Part shown: piece after piece, positions 31,138 to 42,627 of the stretch | How the letters are laid out: each line of letters begins with the position of its first letter | Numbering within the stretch: position 1 is the stretch's first letter | Assembly (NCBI RefSeq): GCF_018402175.1 | Contig: NZ_JAGYJK010000017.1 | Coordinates: 682,001-746,000, forward strand | Reading direction: 5' to 3' | Length of the DNA: 64,000 bases | Origin: Yoonia sp. | GTDB taxonomy: Bacteria; Pseudomonadota; Alphaproteobacteria; Rhodobacterales; Rhodobacteraceae | The notes under the pieces: model-generated | Told to the model about the DNA's origin: nothing | Seen by the model: only the letters and a program-made list of their open reading frames with translations | Database searches by the model: none | Position numbers and translations under genes: made by a program

Positions 31138-32541
31138 ATGTCCATTTCCGAATTCCAGATGTTTCAAGATCAAGAACGCAGCAACTGGGTGCGTTTGCGC
31201 ACGCTGGTCACGCTGCGCTGGTTCGCGGCCTTGGGGCAGGCGGTTGCCGCGATTGTTGCGGCGAACCTCTATAAACTGGAGTTTCAATACGGGATGGTTG
31301 GGCTGGTCATCGCGAGCGCGGTTCTGGCCAACCTGCTGTCGCGCTACAGCAGCCCCGAAAACAAGCGGTTGTCAGAACGCGAAGCCACGTTGTGGCTGTT
31401 TTTCGACCTGACGCAGCTGGGTCTGTTGTTGTATTTGACAGGGGGGCTGAACAATCCTTTTGCCCTGCTTTTGCTGGCCCCTGTGACCATCGCGGCGACG
31501 GTTTTGCATTTGCGCAGCACGGTGTTTCTGGGGGTTGTGGCGATCTTTCTGATCACGCTGATCAGCAATTATCACATGCCATTGGTCATGCCTGACGGGA
31601 ACCCGCTCGCCTTGCCCATGTTGTTCCAGTTCGGGTTCTGGCTAGCGCTTGTGATCGGTGTCGTGTTTCTGGCGATCTATGCGCGCCAGGTCACGACCGA
31701 GATGCACGCCATGGGCGAAGCCCTGCTTGCTACCCAGTTGGCACTGGCCCGCGAACAAAAGCTGACCGATCTGGGTGGTGTCGTCGCCGCCGCCGCGCAT
31801 GAGCTGGGCACGCCGCTGGCGACGATCAAACTGGTCAGCACTGAACTTATGGAAGAATTGGAAAACCACCCCGAATTGCTTGAGGACGCAATCCTGATCC
31901 GGACGCAAGCCGACAGATGCCGCGATATCCTGCATTCGATGGGGCGCGTCGGCAAGGATGACCTGCATTTACGCCAGGCGCCCTTGGAAACAGTGGTGCG
32001 CGAAGCGGCTGAACCGCATCTGAGCCGCGGCAAGATGGTCACGTTCGAGATCGCCCCCGAGCAAGGCGCAAGCCAGACCCAACCGGTTATCAACCGCAGG
32101 CCCGAAATCATCCACGGCCTGCGCAACCTGATCCAGAACGCCGTCGATTTTTCCCAAAGCGAAGTTTGGATCGAAATGACATGGTCCGACAGCGCGATCA
32201 GCATTCGCATATCGGACGATGGCAGCGGTTTTCCACAATCGGTCATCGGGCGCATCGGCGATCCCTATGTCCGGCGGCGCAGGCTGGCCGAAGACGGCTA
32301 TCGCCGCCCAGGATACGAAGGCATGGGGCTGGGACTTTTCATCGCCAAGACGCTGCTGGAACGAGCCGGCGCACAGCTGACCTTTGCCAACAGCCGCAGG
32401 CATGGTCATGCCAGCTGGACAGGGCAGGCCACGGGTGGCGCGATCGTTGATGTCGTCTGGCCGCGCGAAAAGTTAGCATCCGATCCCAAGGGTAATGCCC
32501 CTGCGCTGGGGCAGAATGTACCGATCAGACCCTGGCCGTGA
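31138..32541 (+). CDS. regB: Redox sensor histidine kinase RegB/PrrB
   Basis: Membrane kinase for RegA; 467 residues from ATG 31138. About six helices fill residues 25-185. The quinone-sensing heptad G-G-L-N-N-P-F is at 102-108, H-box A-A-H-E-L-G-T-P-L with phospho-His H222, and the redox Cys is C262 in D-R-C-R-D-I-L. N-box N-L-I-Q-N-A-V, G1 S-D-D-G-S-G-F and G2 G-M-G-L-G-L-F complete the ATPase. All functional marks of RegB are present. An in-frame start at 31036 would add 34 untypical residues. Confidence 0.94.
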   Translation: MSISEFQMFQDQERSNWVRLRTLVTLRWFAALGQAVAAIVAANLYKLEFQYGMVGLVIASAVLANLLSRYSSPENKRLSEREATLWLFFDLTQLGLLLYLTGGLNNPFALLLLAPVTIAATVLHLRSTVFLGVVAIFLITLISNYHMPLVMPDGNPLALPMLFQFGFWLALVIGVVFLAIYARQVTTEMHAMGEALLATQLALAREQKLTDLGGVVAAAAHELGTPLATIKLVSTELMEELENHPELLEDAILIRTQADRCRDILHSMGRVGKDDLHLRQAPLETVVREAAEPHLSRGKMVTFEIAPEQGASQTQPVINRRPEIIHGLRNLIQNAVDFSQSEVWIEMTWSDSAISIRISDDGSGFPQSVIGRIGDPYVRRRRLAEDGYRRPGYEGMGLGLFIAKTLLERAGAQLTFANSRRHGHASWTGQATGGAIVDVVWPREKLASDPKGNAPALGQNVPIRPWP

Positions 32542-32613
32542 TTCTGCCTGACGCTTAACCGGCGATTAACTTTGCTGGGTGAGGGTCTTGACGGAACTGG
32601 CAAGGATTGCTGC

Positions 32614-34161
32614 ATGATGTCGTTGATTCTCTTGACGGTCGCCGTTCTGGCGGTTGTCGTCGGACTTGGATCGCAATGGCACATAACCGCGCGCGCGGCG
32701 GCGGTTGATCCAGAGCCTGTGATGGCGTCGTCAGGGCCGGTGTTCCTGTTTCATGGCGACAAGTTGATCGACACGACGCTGGATGCCCAGCAGATGATCG
32801 CACCGTTCAGCCTGATGCCCGAACGCGCGGCGATGATTCATGTCCTTGATCCCGAATTCCCCGGTCTGGCCGCGTATCTTGACGCCACCGAACAAAATCC
32901 GTGCAGGATCGCGCATCGTCAGTACGAGACCATGTGGATCGACGTGGACTGGCCGCTTGGCCAGCTGCGCGTGGCCGTCTGCGGCGCGTTGCCAGCCGAT
33001 CCGGCTGGTGCGCCGGTCCCCTTCGCGACCAGCCAGCAGGCGGGCGAACTGGCCATGCTGCGCGATGTGGTGCGGCATACGCCGCAATTGATCTGGCGCA
33101 CAGATGCCGGCGGCAAGGTGACATGGTCCAATCAGGCCCATGCCGATTTCTGGGCAAAGCGGGACGTGAAGTACTGCGATATCAAGGCGCAAACCTTGGT
33201 GTCAGAGGCAGGAGCAAGCAGCACATGCCGGATCGCCTTTCCGGCGGCTGGCAATGATGCCGATCAATGGTTCGACGTGTTGTCGGTGCCACAAGAGCAA
33301 TCGACGTTACATTTCGCCACCGATGCAAGCGCGGCCGTCCGCGCGGACCAGGACCGGCAGACCTTTGTCCAGACCATGGGCAAGACCTTTGCCGAACTGT
33401 CCATCGGGCTGGCGATTTTCGACAAACAGCGCCGGTTGGTGACATTCAACCCCGCGCTGCTGGATATGACACGGCTGGGGTTCGAGTTTCTGAGCACGCG
33501 TCCTGCAATCGACACCGTGCTGGACCGCTTGCGCGAAACCCGCATGCTGCCCGAACCCAAGGATTACGCATCCTGGCGAGACCAGTTCACCGCGGTTGAA
33601 GCTGCCGCCAAGAACGGCACCTACCGCGAAATATGGAACCTGCCTGACGGCCAGGCCTTTCGCGTGACGGGCCGGCCGCATCCCGATGGTGCCTTTGCCT
33701 TTCTGTTCGAGGATATCACCGCCGATCTGTCCCTGACCCGCAGGTTCCGGTCGGACATTGAAACTGGTCAGTCCGTGCTGGACGCCCTTTCAGATGGGAT
33801 CGCGGTGTTCACTGGGGCAGGCACATTGGTGATGTATAACCGCGCTTATGCAACGCTCTGGGGGATAGTGGCCGATCCAGGGTTGGAACATCGCGCCGCG
33901 TCATCCGAAATCGCCCGATGGCATGCCTATTGCGCGCCGACGACAGACTGGACTGATTTGCACCATTTCATCCACCAAGCTGGGCCACGCGAACCCTGGT
34001 CCGATGATGCGCTACTGGCGGATGGACGGATGCTGCGCTGTCAGGCGATACCGATTACAGGCGGCATGACGATGGTGCGTTTTACGCTGGCCCCGCGCAA
34101 CCTGCCGGTTTTGCGCAAGCTGACACAGGCCGATCCCGCGATCCGCGCGCTGAAACGCTGA
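32614..34161 (+). CDS. divL: PAS-only DivL-like signalling protein
   Basis: A 515-residue protein with an N-terminal membrane anchor (M-S-L-I-L-L-T-V-A-V-L-A-V-V-V-G-L) and at least three PAS-like regions: V-V-R-H-T-P-Q-L-I-W-R-T-D-A-G-G near 165, F-A-E-L-S-I-G-L-A-I-F-D near 270 and V-L-D-A-L-S-D-G-I-A-V-F near 395. No H-box, N-box or G-box follows: the protein ends after the last PAS. In alphaproteobacteria divL stands upstream of tsaE-amgK-murU-addBA-trxA, exactly as here, and Rhodobacter DivL is known to lack a kinase domain. The name rests on context and architecture; likely role in the CckA-ChpT-CtrA pathway. Confidence 0.75.
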   Translation: MMSLILLTVAVLAVVVGLGSQWHITARAAAVDPEPVMASSGPVFLFHGDKLIDTTLDAQQMIAPFSLMPERAAMIHVLDPEFPGLAAYLDATEQNPCRIAHRQYETMWIDVDWPLGQLRVAVCGALPADPAGAPVPFATSQQAGELAMLRDVVRHTPQLIWRTDAGGKVTWSNQAHADFWAKRDVKYCDIKAQTLVSEAGASSTCRIAFPAAGNDADQWFDVLSVPQEQSTLHFATDASAAVRADQDRQTFVQTMGKTFAELSIGLAIFDKQRRLVTFNPALLDMTRLGFEFLSTRPAIDTVLDRLRETRMLPEPKDYASWRDQFTAVEAAAKNGTYREIWNLPDGQAFRVTGRPHPDGAFAFLFEDITADLSLTRRFRSDIETGQSVLDALSDGIAVFTGAGTLVMYNRAYATLWGIVADPGLEHRAASSEIARWHAYCAPTTDWTDLHHFIHQAGPREPWSDDALLADGRMLRCQAIPITGGMTMVRFTLAPRNLPVLRKLTQADPAIRALKR

Positions 34162-34202
34162 TTTGGACTTGCAGGCGGTGGCACAGACCATAGAGTCCTG
34201 CC

Positions 34203-34667
34203 ATGACCACCACAGCCCGCCAGATCAGCCTTGCCGATGAAGCGGCGACCAATCGTTTTGCCGCAGCGATGGCCGCATTGTTGCGCCCCGGTGATACGAT
34301 CCTGTTGCAGGGTCCTATCGGTGCGGGAAAATCCGCCTTTGCGCGCGGCGTCATCCGCGCCCGCCTGAACCGGATGGAGGAAGTACCATCCCCCACCTTC
34401 ACGCTGGTCCAGACCTATGACGCGCCAGACGGCGATATCTGGCATTGCGATCTGTATCGCCTGACCGACCCGTCCGAAGTGCTGGAACTTGGTCTGGACG
34501 ATGCGTTCCAGACCGCGATCTGCCTGATCGAATGGCCTGACAGGCTAGGCCCTGATGCACCCGATACGGCGCTGACGCTGACCTTTGCGGCACGCGCGAC
34601 GGATCATGTTGTGACCTTTGATGCACCGCCCGCATGGCAGGACCGCCTGATAGGTCTAAATGTCTGA
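34203..34667 (+). CDS. tsaE: tRNA threonylcarbamoyladenosine biosynthesis ATPase TsaE
   Basis: ATPase needed with TsaB and TsaD for t6A37 in tRNA. The 154-residue protein has Walker A G-P-I-G-A-G-K-S near residue 40, T-F-T-L-V-Q-T-Y, H-C-D-L-Y-R-L and the late I-E-W-P-D-R-L-G, all family signatures. Its end overlaps amgK by 8 nt. Confidence 0.95.
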   Translation: MTTTARQISLADEAATNRFAAAMAALLRPGDTILLQGPIGAGKSAFARGVIRARLNRMEEVPSPTFTLVQTYDAPDGDIWHCDLYRLTDPSEVLELGLDDAFQTAICLIEWPDRLGPDAPDTALTLTFAARATDHVVTFDAPPAWQDRLIGLNV

Positions 34668-35628
34668 CCGCGACCTTGCCATCACCGGTTTTCTGTCACG
34701 TACAGCGCATGAACGCTGGACGCGGCAGATCATCGCGGCCGATGCGTCCAGCCGGCGCTATCTGCGGCTGACCGCCGGGACCAAGACCGTGATCTTGATG
34801 GACGCACCACCTGAGACGGGCGAAAATATTGCGCCGTTTGTCGAGATTGCGCATTGTCTGGCCCGTGCTGGGCTGCACCCGCCCGCGATACTCGCGCAGG
34901 ACAGGCAGGCGGGGTTGCTGCTCTTGTCTGACCTTGGCCGCGACAGCGTGGCAAAATGGCTGGACCAACACCCGACCGAGGCGCTGCCGGTCTATCGCGC
35001 CAGCACCGATGTGCTGATCCATCTGGTCAAGCTGCCACCACCTGCGCTGACACGGCTGACGCCGCAGGTTGCGGGAGAGATGGTGGCGATCACCGGCACC
35101 CATTACGCCCAGCGCCCCCTACCCGACCTTGTTGCCGCCGTGACCCGCGCGATGGCGGCACTTGCCCCCACCCCCGACACATTGGCGCTGCGCGATTACC
35201 ATGCGGAAAACTTGGTCTGGCGGCCTGATCTGGATGGGCTGGCACGGGTTGGCCTGCTGGATTTTCAGGACGCCTTTGTCGCGCCATTGGGCTATGATCT
35301 GGCGTCGCTGCTGCGTGACGCAAGGCGGGATGTACCGGATGATATCTGCGCCGCGATGGTCGCGCATTTCATGGCAGCGACCGGCGCAGGCGCGGAATTC
35401 CCCGCACAACTGGCCTGTCTGGGCGCGCAGCGGAACCTGCGAATCCTGGGCGTCTTTGCGCGGCTAGCGACCGAGATGGGCAAGACCCGCTATATCCCGA
35501 TGATCCCGCGTGTCTGGGCGCAGTTGCAAAAAGACCTCGCACATCCTGCGCTATCCGATCTGCGCGACGTGGTGGCTGACTTGCTGCCGCCACCGGATGC
35601 AGCCGTGCTGGCACGGTTGCAACGATGA
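34660..35628 (+). CDS. amgK: Sugar kinase of the aminoglycoside phosphotransferase fold (AmgK type)
   Basis: A 322-residue kinase with R-D-Y-H-A-E-N-L-V-W (catalytic loop) and L-L-D-F-Q-D-A (metal Asp). Together with the nucleotidyltransferase behind it, the arrangement matches AmgK-MurU, which recycle N-acetylmuramate to UDP-MurNAc in Pseudomonas and Caulobacter. Substrate is inferred from context. Overlaps tsaE by 8 nt and murU by 4 nt. Confidence 0.8.
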   Translation: MSDRDLAITGFLSRTAHERWTRQIIAADASSRRYLRLTAGTKTVILMDAPPETGENIAPFVEIAHCLARAGLHPPAILAQDRQAGLLLLSDLGRDSVAKWLDQHPTEALPVYRASTDVLIHLVKLPPPALTRLTPQVAGEMVAITGTHYAQRPLPDLVAAVTRAMAALAPTPDTLALRDYHAENLVWRPDLDGLARVGLLDFQDAFVAPLGYDLASLLRDARRDVPDDICAAMVAHFMAATGAGAEFPAQLACLGAQRNLRILGVFARLATEMGKTRYIPMIPRVWAQLQKDLAHPALSDLRDVVADLLPPPDAAVLARLQR

Positions 35629-36297
35629 AGTTTCCTGTGCTTTTGTTCGCGGCGGGGTTGGGGACCCGCATGGGCGATCTGGTCAAGGACCGGCCCAAGC
35701 CGCTGGTGCAGGTCGCAGGCAAGCCGCTGATCGACCATGCGCTGGCGCTGACGGAGGTGCCAGAGGTCGGCACAAGGGTCGTCAACCTGCACTACCATGC
35801 ACCCATGCTGCGGACCCATCTGGCCGGGCGGGATGTTCTGTTTTCCGACGAAACCGACCTTTTGCGCGAAACCGGCGGTGGCTTGCGTCATGCGCTGCCA
35901 CTCTTGGGCACAGGGCCGGTGATCACGATGAACAGTGATGCTGTCTGGCGCGGGCCAAACCCGATTGCGCAACTAACCGCCGCATGGCGCGACGGGATGG
36001 AGGCGCTGTTGCTGATCGTCCCAAGCGACCGCGTCCACGGGCATAAAGGCGCGGGCGATTTCACCCGTGACACAGACGGCCGCCTGCGCCGCGCGCCAGA
36101 CGCGATTTATACCGGCGTGCAGATCATCCGCACCGAGAGCATTGGCCGATGTGGCGCAGGATGTCTTTTCGCTGAACCTGATCTGGGACAACATGGCGGC
36201 ACGCGGCGGGCTATATGGCACCGTCTATGACGGGCAATGGTGCGATGTGGGGCAGCCCTCCAGCATCCGCTTGGCCGAGGAGATGCTGCATGTTTGA
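35625..36297 (+). CDS. murU: Nucleotidyltransferase of MurU type (one frameshift)
   Basis: Likely uridylyltransferase for MurNAc-1-phosphate in peptidoglycan recycling. N-terminal signature L-F-A-A-G-L-G-T-R-M-G and K-P-L-V-Q-V-A-G-K-P, then N-S-D-A-V-W and C-terminal W-C-D-V-G-Q-P. The frame breaks at about 36141: I-I-R-T-E-S is followed one base later by L-A-D-V-A-Q-D-V-F-S-L-N-L-I-W-D. One extra base (A) explains it; corrected length 223 residues. The end overlaps addB by 8 nt. Confidence 0.82.
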
Positions 36298-39214
36298 CCC
36301 GACCATCACCCCCCGCATTTTCGGCGAACCATGCGGCGTCGATTACGCCAAGGGCCTTGTCACGGGGCTGATGGCGCGTGCGCAGCATATGCCACCCGAG
36401 GATTTCGCGCGGGTCGAGATCTACGTCAACACCGCCCGCATGCAGCGGCGCATCCGCGCGATGTTCGATGACGGGCCTGCGCTGCTGTTGCCGCGCATCC
36501 GGTTGGTGACGGACCTCGCCCGCGACCCGATATCAAAGGACGTGCCCCCCGCCGTGGCCCCGTTGCACCGTCGGTTGGAACTGTCACAACTGGTGGCCCA
36601 ACTGCTGGAAAGCGAACCCGATCTGGCCCCGCGTGCGGCGCTTTATGATCTGTCCGACAGTCTGGCCAGCTTGATGGATGAAATGCAGGGTGAAGGCGTC
36701 AGCCCCGATGCCATTGCTAAACTTGATGTCAGCGACCAGTCGGGTCATTGGGCGCGCGCGCAGAAATTCCTGACGATTATCGCGCAGTTCTTCGACACCA
36801 CCACCCAGCCCGATACAGAGGCCCGCCAACGGCTGGTGATCGAAACACTGGCCGCGCGTTGGGCGGACGCGCCCCCCGATCATCCAGTGATCGTGGCGGG
36901 GTCCACCGGGTCGCGCGGGGCGACGGCGCTGTTCATGCAGGCGGTGGCGAGACTGCCGCAAGGGGCGATCGTGCTGCCGGGCTATGACACCGACCTGCCC
37001 GATACCGTCTGGTCCGCGATGGATGACGGGCTGACGCATGAGGATCATCCGCAATACCGGTTCAAACGGCTGATGGACCTGATCGGTTTCGCGCCTGCCG
37101 ATGTGGCGCGCTGGTCCGACCTTGCGCCACAGCGCCCCGCGCGCAACCGGCTGGTGTCGCTGTCGCTGCGGCCTGCACCCGTCACCAGCCAATGGTTGCA
37201 GGAAGGCCCCGACCTTGGCTGTCTGATCGCCGCGACCGAAGGGCTGACCTTGCTCGAGGCTGCGTCCCCACGGGCTGAGGCAGAGGCCATCGCGCTGCGC
37301 CTGCGCCAAGCGGTAGATGAAGGGATCACCGCCGCGCTAATCTCGCCCGACCGGATGCTGACGCGGCAGGTGACCGCCGCCTTGGACCGGTGGGACATCA
37401 AGCCCGATGACAGCGCTGGTGTGCCCTTGCAACTGTCGCCACCGGGGCGGTTGTTGCGGCACGTCGCGGACCTGTTCGGCACGCAGCTGACAGGCGAGGC
37501 TTTGCTGATATTGCTCAAGCATCCCCTGTGCCATTCCAGCAATAACGACCGCGGTGATCACCTGCGCCTCACGCATGATCTGGAACTGCAGTTGCGCCGG
37601 TATGGGCCGCCGTTCCCGACAGCCGACACGCTGTTAAAATGGGCAGGCGCGCGCGCGGATCGCCAGCCTTGGGCGCAATGGGTGGCAGAGCTGGTCACGG
37701 GCCTTGATACCGTGGGCGACAAACATCTGACCGACCATTTGGACGCGCATCTGACGCTGGCAGAATCGTTTTGCGCCGGTCCCGCCCTGTCCGGTGCCGG
37801 TGGTTTGTGGGCCGAGGCGGCAGGCCGCGAGGCACAGCGCATCTGCACCGACATGCGCACCTATGCCGATGCCGGTGGCATCATGTCGCCCCGCGATTAT
37901 GCGGCTTTGTTTGGCAAGATCCTGTCGGCCGGTGTCGTGCGCGACCGCGATGCAGGCCATCCGCAAATCCTGATCTGGGGCACGCTCGAGGCGCGGGTGC
38001 AAGGCGCCGATCTGACCATCCTTGGCGGCATGAACGACGGCGTCTGGCCAGAGGCCCCCGCGCCCGACCCCTGGCTGAACCGGATGATGCGGGCGCAGGC
38101 CGGGCTGTTGCTGCCAGAACGCCGTGTGGGGCTGTCGGCGCATGATTACCAGCAGGCAGTCGCGGGGCGCGAGGTCTGGATTACCCGCGCCAAACGGTCG
38201 TCAGACGCGGAAACCATCCCATCACGCTGGGTCAACCGGCTGACGAACCTGTTGGGCGGTTTGCCCGACCAGAACGGGCCAGAGGCCTTGCGGCAAATGC
38301 AGGCGCGCGGTGCGGCATGGCTGGCGATGGCGGCAAAACTGTCCGCCCCCGTGGCTGATGTCGCAAAAGTGAAACGCCCGGCCCCCTGCCCGCCTGTTGC
38401 GGCACGGCCCGACCAGTTTTCCGTCACCCAGATCAAGACGCTGATCCGCGACCCTTACGCGATCTATGCGCGCAAGGTGCTGCGGCTGGACCCGCTTGAT
38501 CCGCTGACGCCCAGCGCCGATGCCCCGCTGCGCGGGGTGATTATCCACAAGATTCTGGAAGAGTTCATCAGACATCAACATGCCCCCGACGATCTGGATA
38601 CCTTGCTTGCTATCGCCGCGCGGCATTTCGCCGAAAAATGCCCATGGCCCACGCATCGCGCGCAATGGATGGCACGCTTTGCGCTGGCCGCGGATGCATT
38701 CTGCAAGGCCGAGGTAGGCCGACATGCCCTGTCAGACACACGTCTGGTCGAACAAGAAGGCAAGCTTGTGATCCCCGGCGTTGAGGTCACGCTGACCTGC
38801 AAGGCCGACCGGCTCGACCTGACGCCAGACGGCACGGCGATCCTGTATGATTACAAGACCGGCACGATGCCAACCAAACCGCAGCAAGAAAAGTTCGACA
38901 AGCAATTGCTGCTAGAGGTGGCGATGGTCGAACATGGCGGCTTTGAAGATGTGGGTCCGGTGCAGGTCACGGAAGCGCAATTTATCGGCATAAAACCTGA
39001 TGCGAAAACCGTTCCCGCCCCGATGAAAGACAGCCCCACAGATACAACCATGGCAGGCATGATCGCACTTTTGCAACATTGGAAACAGGCTGACAGCGGC
39101 TATACCGCCCGTTATGCGCTGTTTTCCAAGAATGATCTGGGCAGCTATGACCACCTGTCCCGCTTTGGCGAATGGGACAGCAGCGATCCGGCGCAACCAC
39201 AGGTGCTGACATGA
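36290..39214 (+). CDS. addB: AddB, double-strand break repair helicase-nuclease subunit
   Basis: Partner of AddA in the alphaproteobacterial RecBCD-like complex that resects double-strand ends. 974 residues from ATG 36290. It has an inactive helicase body typical of AddB, and a C-terminal RecB-family nuclease with Y-D-Y-K-T-G near residue 865 and an upstream [31 protein letters not shown] near residue 570 is an AddB hallmark. Coupled to addA by ATGA. Confidence 0.93.
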   Translation: MFDPTITPRIFGEPCGVDYAKGLVTGLMARAQHMPPEDFARVEIYVNTARMQRRIRAMFDDGPALLLPRIRLVTDLARDPISKDVPPAVAPLHRRLELSQLVAQLLESEPDLAPRAALYDLSDSLASLMDEMQGEGVSPDAIAKLDVSDQSGHWARAQKFLTIIAQFFDTTTQPDTEARQRLVIETLAARWADAPPDHPVIVAGSTGSRGATALFMQAVARLPQGAIVLPGYDTDLPDTVWSAMDDGLTHEDHPQYRFKRLMDLIGFAPADVARWSDLAPQRPARNRLVSLSLRPAPVTSQWLQEGPDLGCLIAATEGLTLLEAASPRAEAEAIALRLRQAVDEGITAALISPDRMLTRQVTAALDRWDIKPDDSAGVPLQLSPPGRLLRHVADLFGTQLTGEALLILLKHPLCHSSNNDRGDHLRLTHDLELQLRRYGPPFPTADTLLKWAGARADRQPWAQWVAELVTGLDTVGDKHLTDHLDAHLTLAESFCAGPALSGAGGLWAEAAGREAQRICTDMRTYADAGGIMSPRDYAALFGKILSAGVVRDRDAGHPQILIWGTLEARVQGADLTILGGMNDGVWPEAPAPDPWLNRMMRAQAGLLLPERRVGLSAHDYQQAVAGREVWITRAKRSSDAETIPSRWVNRLTNLLGGLPDQNGPEALRQMQARGAAWLAMAAKLSAPVADVAKVKRPAPCPPVAARPDQFSVTQIKTLIRDPYAIYARKVLRLDPLDPLTPSADAPLRGVIIHKILEEFIRHQHAPDDLDTLLAIAARHFAEKCPWPTHRAQWMARFALAADAFCKAEVGRHALSDTRLVEQEGKLVIPGVEVTLTCKADRLDLTPDGTAILYDYKTGTMPTKPQQEKFDKQLLLEVAMVEHGGFEDVGPVQVTEAQFIGIKPDAKTVPAPMKDSPTDTTMAGMIALLQHWKQADSGYTARYALFSKNDLGSYDHLSRFGEWDSSDPAQPQVLT

Positions 39215-42200
39215 TCCGCGATGATGCGACCCAGCGGCAGGTCGATGCCGCCAACCCGCAGATATCCACATGGCTGGCGGCCAATGCGGGGTCCGGCAAG
39301 ACCCGCGTGTTGACCGACCGTGTCGCGCGTTTGCTGCTAGAGGATGTGTCGCCGCAAAACATCCTGTGCCTGACCTATACCAAGGCCGCCGCCGCCGAGA
39401 TGCAGAACCGCCTGTTCAAGCGGCTGGGTGACTGGGCGATGATGCAGGACGATGCTTTGCGCGCCAATCTGCGCCAGCTGGGCGTGGACCGCGCGATTGA
39501 CGCCGACCAATTACGCGCCGCGCGCACCCTGTTCGCGCGTGCCATCGAAACGCCGGGTGGTTTGAAAATCCAGACGATCCACTCGTTCTGCGCCAGTGTT
39601 CTGCGCCGTTTCCCGCTGGAGGCCGGCGTCAGCCCACAGTTTCGGGAAATGGAAGACCGCGCCGCGCAACTGCTGCGCGCCGATGTGATGGACCAGTTGG
39701 TGCAGGGCGCGGCATCAGGTGTCGTCCATCGGATGCTGCGCCATTTCAGCGGCGATGATCTGGCCAAACTGACCGCAGAGGTCGCGCGCCACAAGGATGC
39801 GTTTCTGCAGGATATGGATCGCGCTGACATCTGCCGGACGCTCGACCTTGATCCGGCGATGACAGTGCAAACGCTGGTTTTGCGGGTGCTGGATGCCGAT
39901 GCCATCGCCGCCATCCGCCAGCTGCAGCAGATCTGTGCCACCGGCAGCAATCACGCGACCTACAAGACCGCTGACAAGCTGCGCATCTGTTGGCTGCCGA
40001 TAGCATAGCACGGCTGTCGGACCTGCAACTGCTGGAAGGTGTGTTTTTGTTCGGGGACAGCTGCACAGATCACGTGGCCCCAAGATCCGGCAGCTTTCCA
40101 CCAAAGCAACCATGGCAAAGCGGTCGAGGCGATGGCCCCCATCGCAGAGGCTGTCCATGCGTGGATGGACCGTGTCGCCGCCGCCAAACAGCATCTGTTC
40201 GCCATGGATGCCTATGATCGCACCCTTGCCCTTTACGCCTTTGGCCGCGCTTTCGTGCCCGCCTACGAGGCACGCAAGCTGGCCGATGGGGACGCTGGAT
40301 TTCGACGATCTGATCAGCAAGGCGCGCGCGCTTTTGACCGATCCGGCAGTGGCGCAATGGGTGTTGTTCCGGCTGGATGGCGGCATCGACCATGTGCTGG
40401 TGGACGAAGCCCAGGACACCAGCCCCGCGCAATGGGACGTGGTCGAAACGCTGACCCAGGAATTCGCCACCGGCGAAGGGTCGCGGCCCAACCGCGAACG
40501 CACGGTATTCGTCGTGGGTGACAAGAAACAATCGATCTATTCGTTCCAAGGGGCCGATCCTGCCGCATTCGACAAGATGAAGGCGCATTTCCGCGCGGCG
40601 CACAAAGCGATCGGCAAACCTTTCGAGGCGACATCTTTGGACCATTCGTTCCGGTCGTCGCAGGCGATCCTGTCAGTCGTTGATGCCACGTTCACCGGCG
40701 ATCAGGCGGCGGGAATGGATGCCGCCCTGACCCATATCGCGTTCAAGGACCAGATGCCGGGGCGCGTCGATCTGTGGCCCGTGATCGAAGCCGCCAAGAC
40801 CGAGGATCACCGCCCCTGGTATCAACCCGTCGATCAGCCGGGCGAGGCGGACCATCATGTGCAGATGGCCCAGCGCATCGCGGACCAGATCAGTCATATG
40901 ATCGCGCATGAAACCATACCCGTCGAGGACGGCAATACCGGCACCTACAAGCGCCGCAGGATCACGGCGGGGGATGTCCTGATCCTTGTGCAGCGCCGGT
41001 CGGACCTGTTCGCCGAGATTATCCGCGCCTGCAAGGCCGCAGGGCTGAACATCGCCGGTGCCGACCGTTTGCGCGTGGGCGCAGAACTGGCGGTCAAGGA
41101 TCTGGCGGCGCTGCTATCCTTTCTGGCGCTGGCCGAGGATGATCTGTCACTGGCGGCTGCCTTGCGCTCGCCCCTGTTTGGCTGGTCGGAACAGGACCTG
41201 TTCACGCTGGCGCATCATCGCGCTGACAAGGAATTCCTGTGGGAAGCCCTGCGCAAGTCGCCCCATCACGAAACGCGGGCGGTGTTGGACGACCTGCGCG
41301 GCAAGGCCGATTTCCTGCGCCCCTATGACCTGATCGCCCGCATCCTGACCCGCCATGACGGGCGGCGCAAACTGCTATCGCGGTTGGGGCCAGAGGCCGA
41401 GGACGGGATCGACGCGCTGTTGTCGCAGGCGCTGGCCTATGAACAGACCGGCGTGCCCAGCCTGACAGGGTTCCTGACCTGGATGCAGACCGATGACCTA
41501 GAGGTCAAACGCCAGATGGACAGCCAGGGCGACAAGATCAGGGTGATGACCGTGCATGGCGCCAAGGGGCTGGAAGCCCCCATCGTGATCCTGCCCGAAA
41601 CAATGACGCGCAAAAAGGATTTCAAGGGCGAAATCCTGCCTGCGCCCGATTGCGTGATCTGGAAAACAACCAGCGCCGCAACGCCCGCGTCGATCGTCAC
41701 GCTGCGCGATGCCGTCTTGGCCAAACAGGACGAAGAACGCTTGCGCCTGCTGTATGTCGCGATGACGCGGGCGGAAAAATGGCTGATCGTCGGGGCCTCT
41801 GGCGATGTCGGCGATGGGATGGACAGCTGGTACAACATCGTCGCCGCGGGGATGAAAGACCGGCAGGCCGAAACCGCGATGTCGGGCGATCTGCAGGTGC
41901 AGCGCGTGGCGCATCTGGATTGGGACGGGCTCGATCTGGTGGACAAGGCGGCGGTCACAGCACCGGAAGTGATCGTGCCAGAATTTGGCCCGCTGCCTGA
42001 CATTGTGCGCAGCAAGACGATTTCCCCGTCCGAACTGCCGGGCGCCAAGGTGCTGCCCGGCGATAGTCGCGGAAGATGACGAAGATGCCAAGGAACGCGG
42101 CACGCTGATCCACCTGCTGCTGGAACATCTGCCGCGCGCCGCCCCGCCGACAGGGCGGGGCTGGGTCATGCGCTGGTGCCGACCGACACGGCCCTGACGG

Positions 42201-42568
42201 ACAGCGTGATCCGGCTGCTGGATCAGCCTGCGCTTGCCCATCTATGGACCGATGACGCGCTGACCGAGGTTCCAGTCACGGCCGATCTGCCCGGTTTGGG
42301 CCGCATCCACGGCACGATTGACCGGCTGATCCTGACCCCGACAACAGTGCTGGCAGTGGATTACAAAACCAACCGCATCGTGCCGGACCAGCCCGCACAA
42401 ACGCCGCTGGGCGTGCTGCGCCAGCAGGCCGTCTATCACGCGGCGCTGCGGCAGGTGTTCCAGAACCGGCAGATCACGGTCGCAATCTTGTGGACAGCGA
42501 CCGCACAGTTGATGGATTTGCCTGAAACGCTGCTTCACGAAACGATGACGGGTCTTGCCACGGCTTGA
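39211..42568 (+). CDS. addA: AddA, double-strand break repair helicase-nuclease (about five frameshifts)
   Basis: UvrD-type helicase and nuclease. Walker A N-A-G-S-G-K-T-R near residue 27; D-E-A-Q-D-T-S motif; [11 protein letters not shown]-terminal nuclease V-D-Y-K-T-N. The frame shifts at about 39985 (one base missing), 40055 (GGGG for GGG), 40296 (GGGG for GGG), 42062 (one extra base or two missing) and 42140 (one C missing from a C run). Joining the parts gives about 1,118 residues, normal for AddA, with every motif retained. Such density in one gene could also mean a locally poor assembly, or real decay. Confidence 0.88.
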
Positions 42569-42627
42569 CCATTCCGGCCTGCGTTCATACCTTCGCCTTC
42601 CAATGATTTTCGCCAAGGAGCATCCCA

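Noticed and set aside
42176-42568. Separate small PD-(D/E)XK nuclease gene after addA
   Set aside because: It is the C-terminal nuclease domain of AddA separated by frameshifts.
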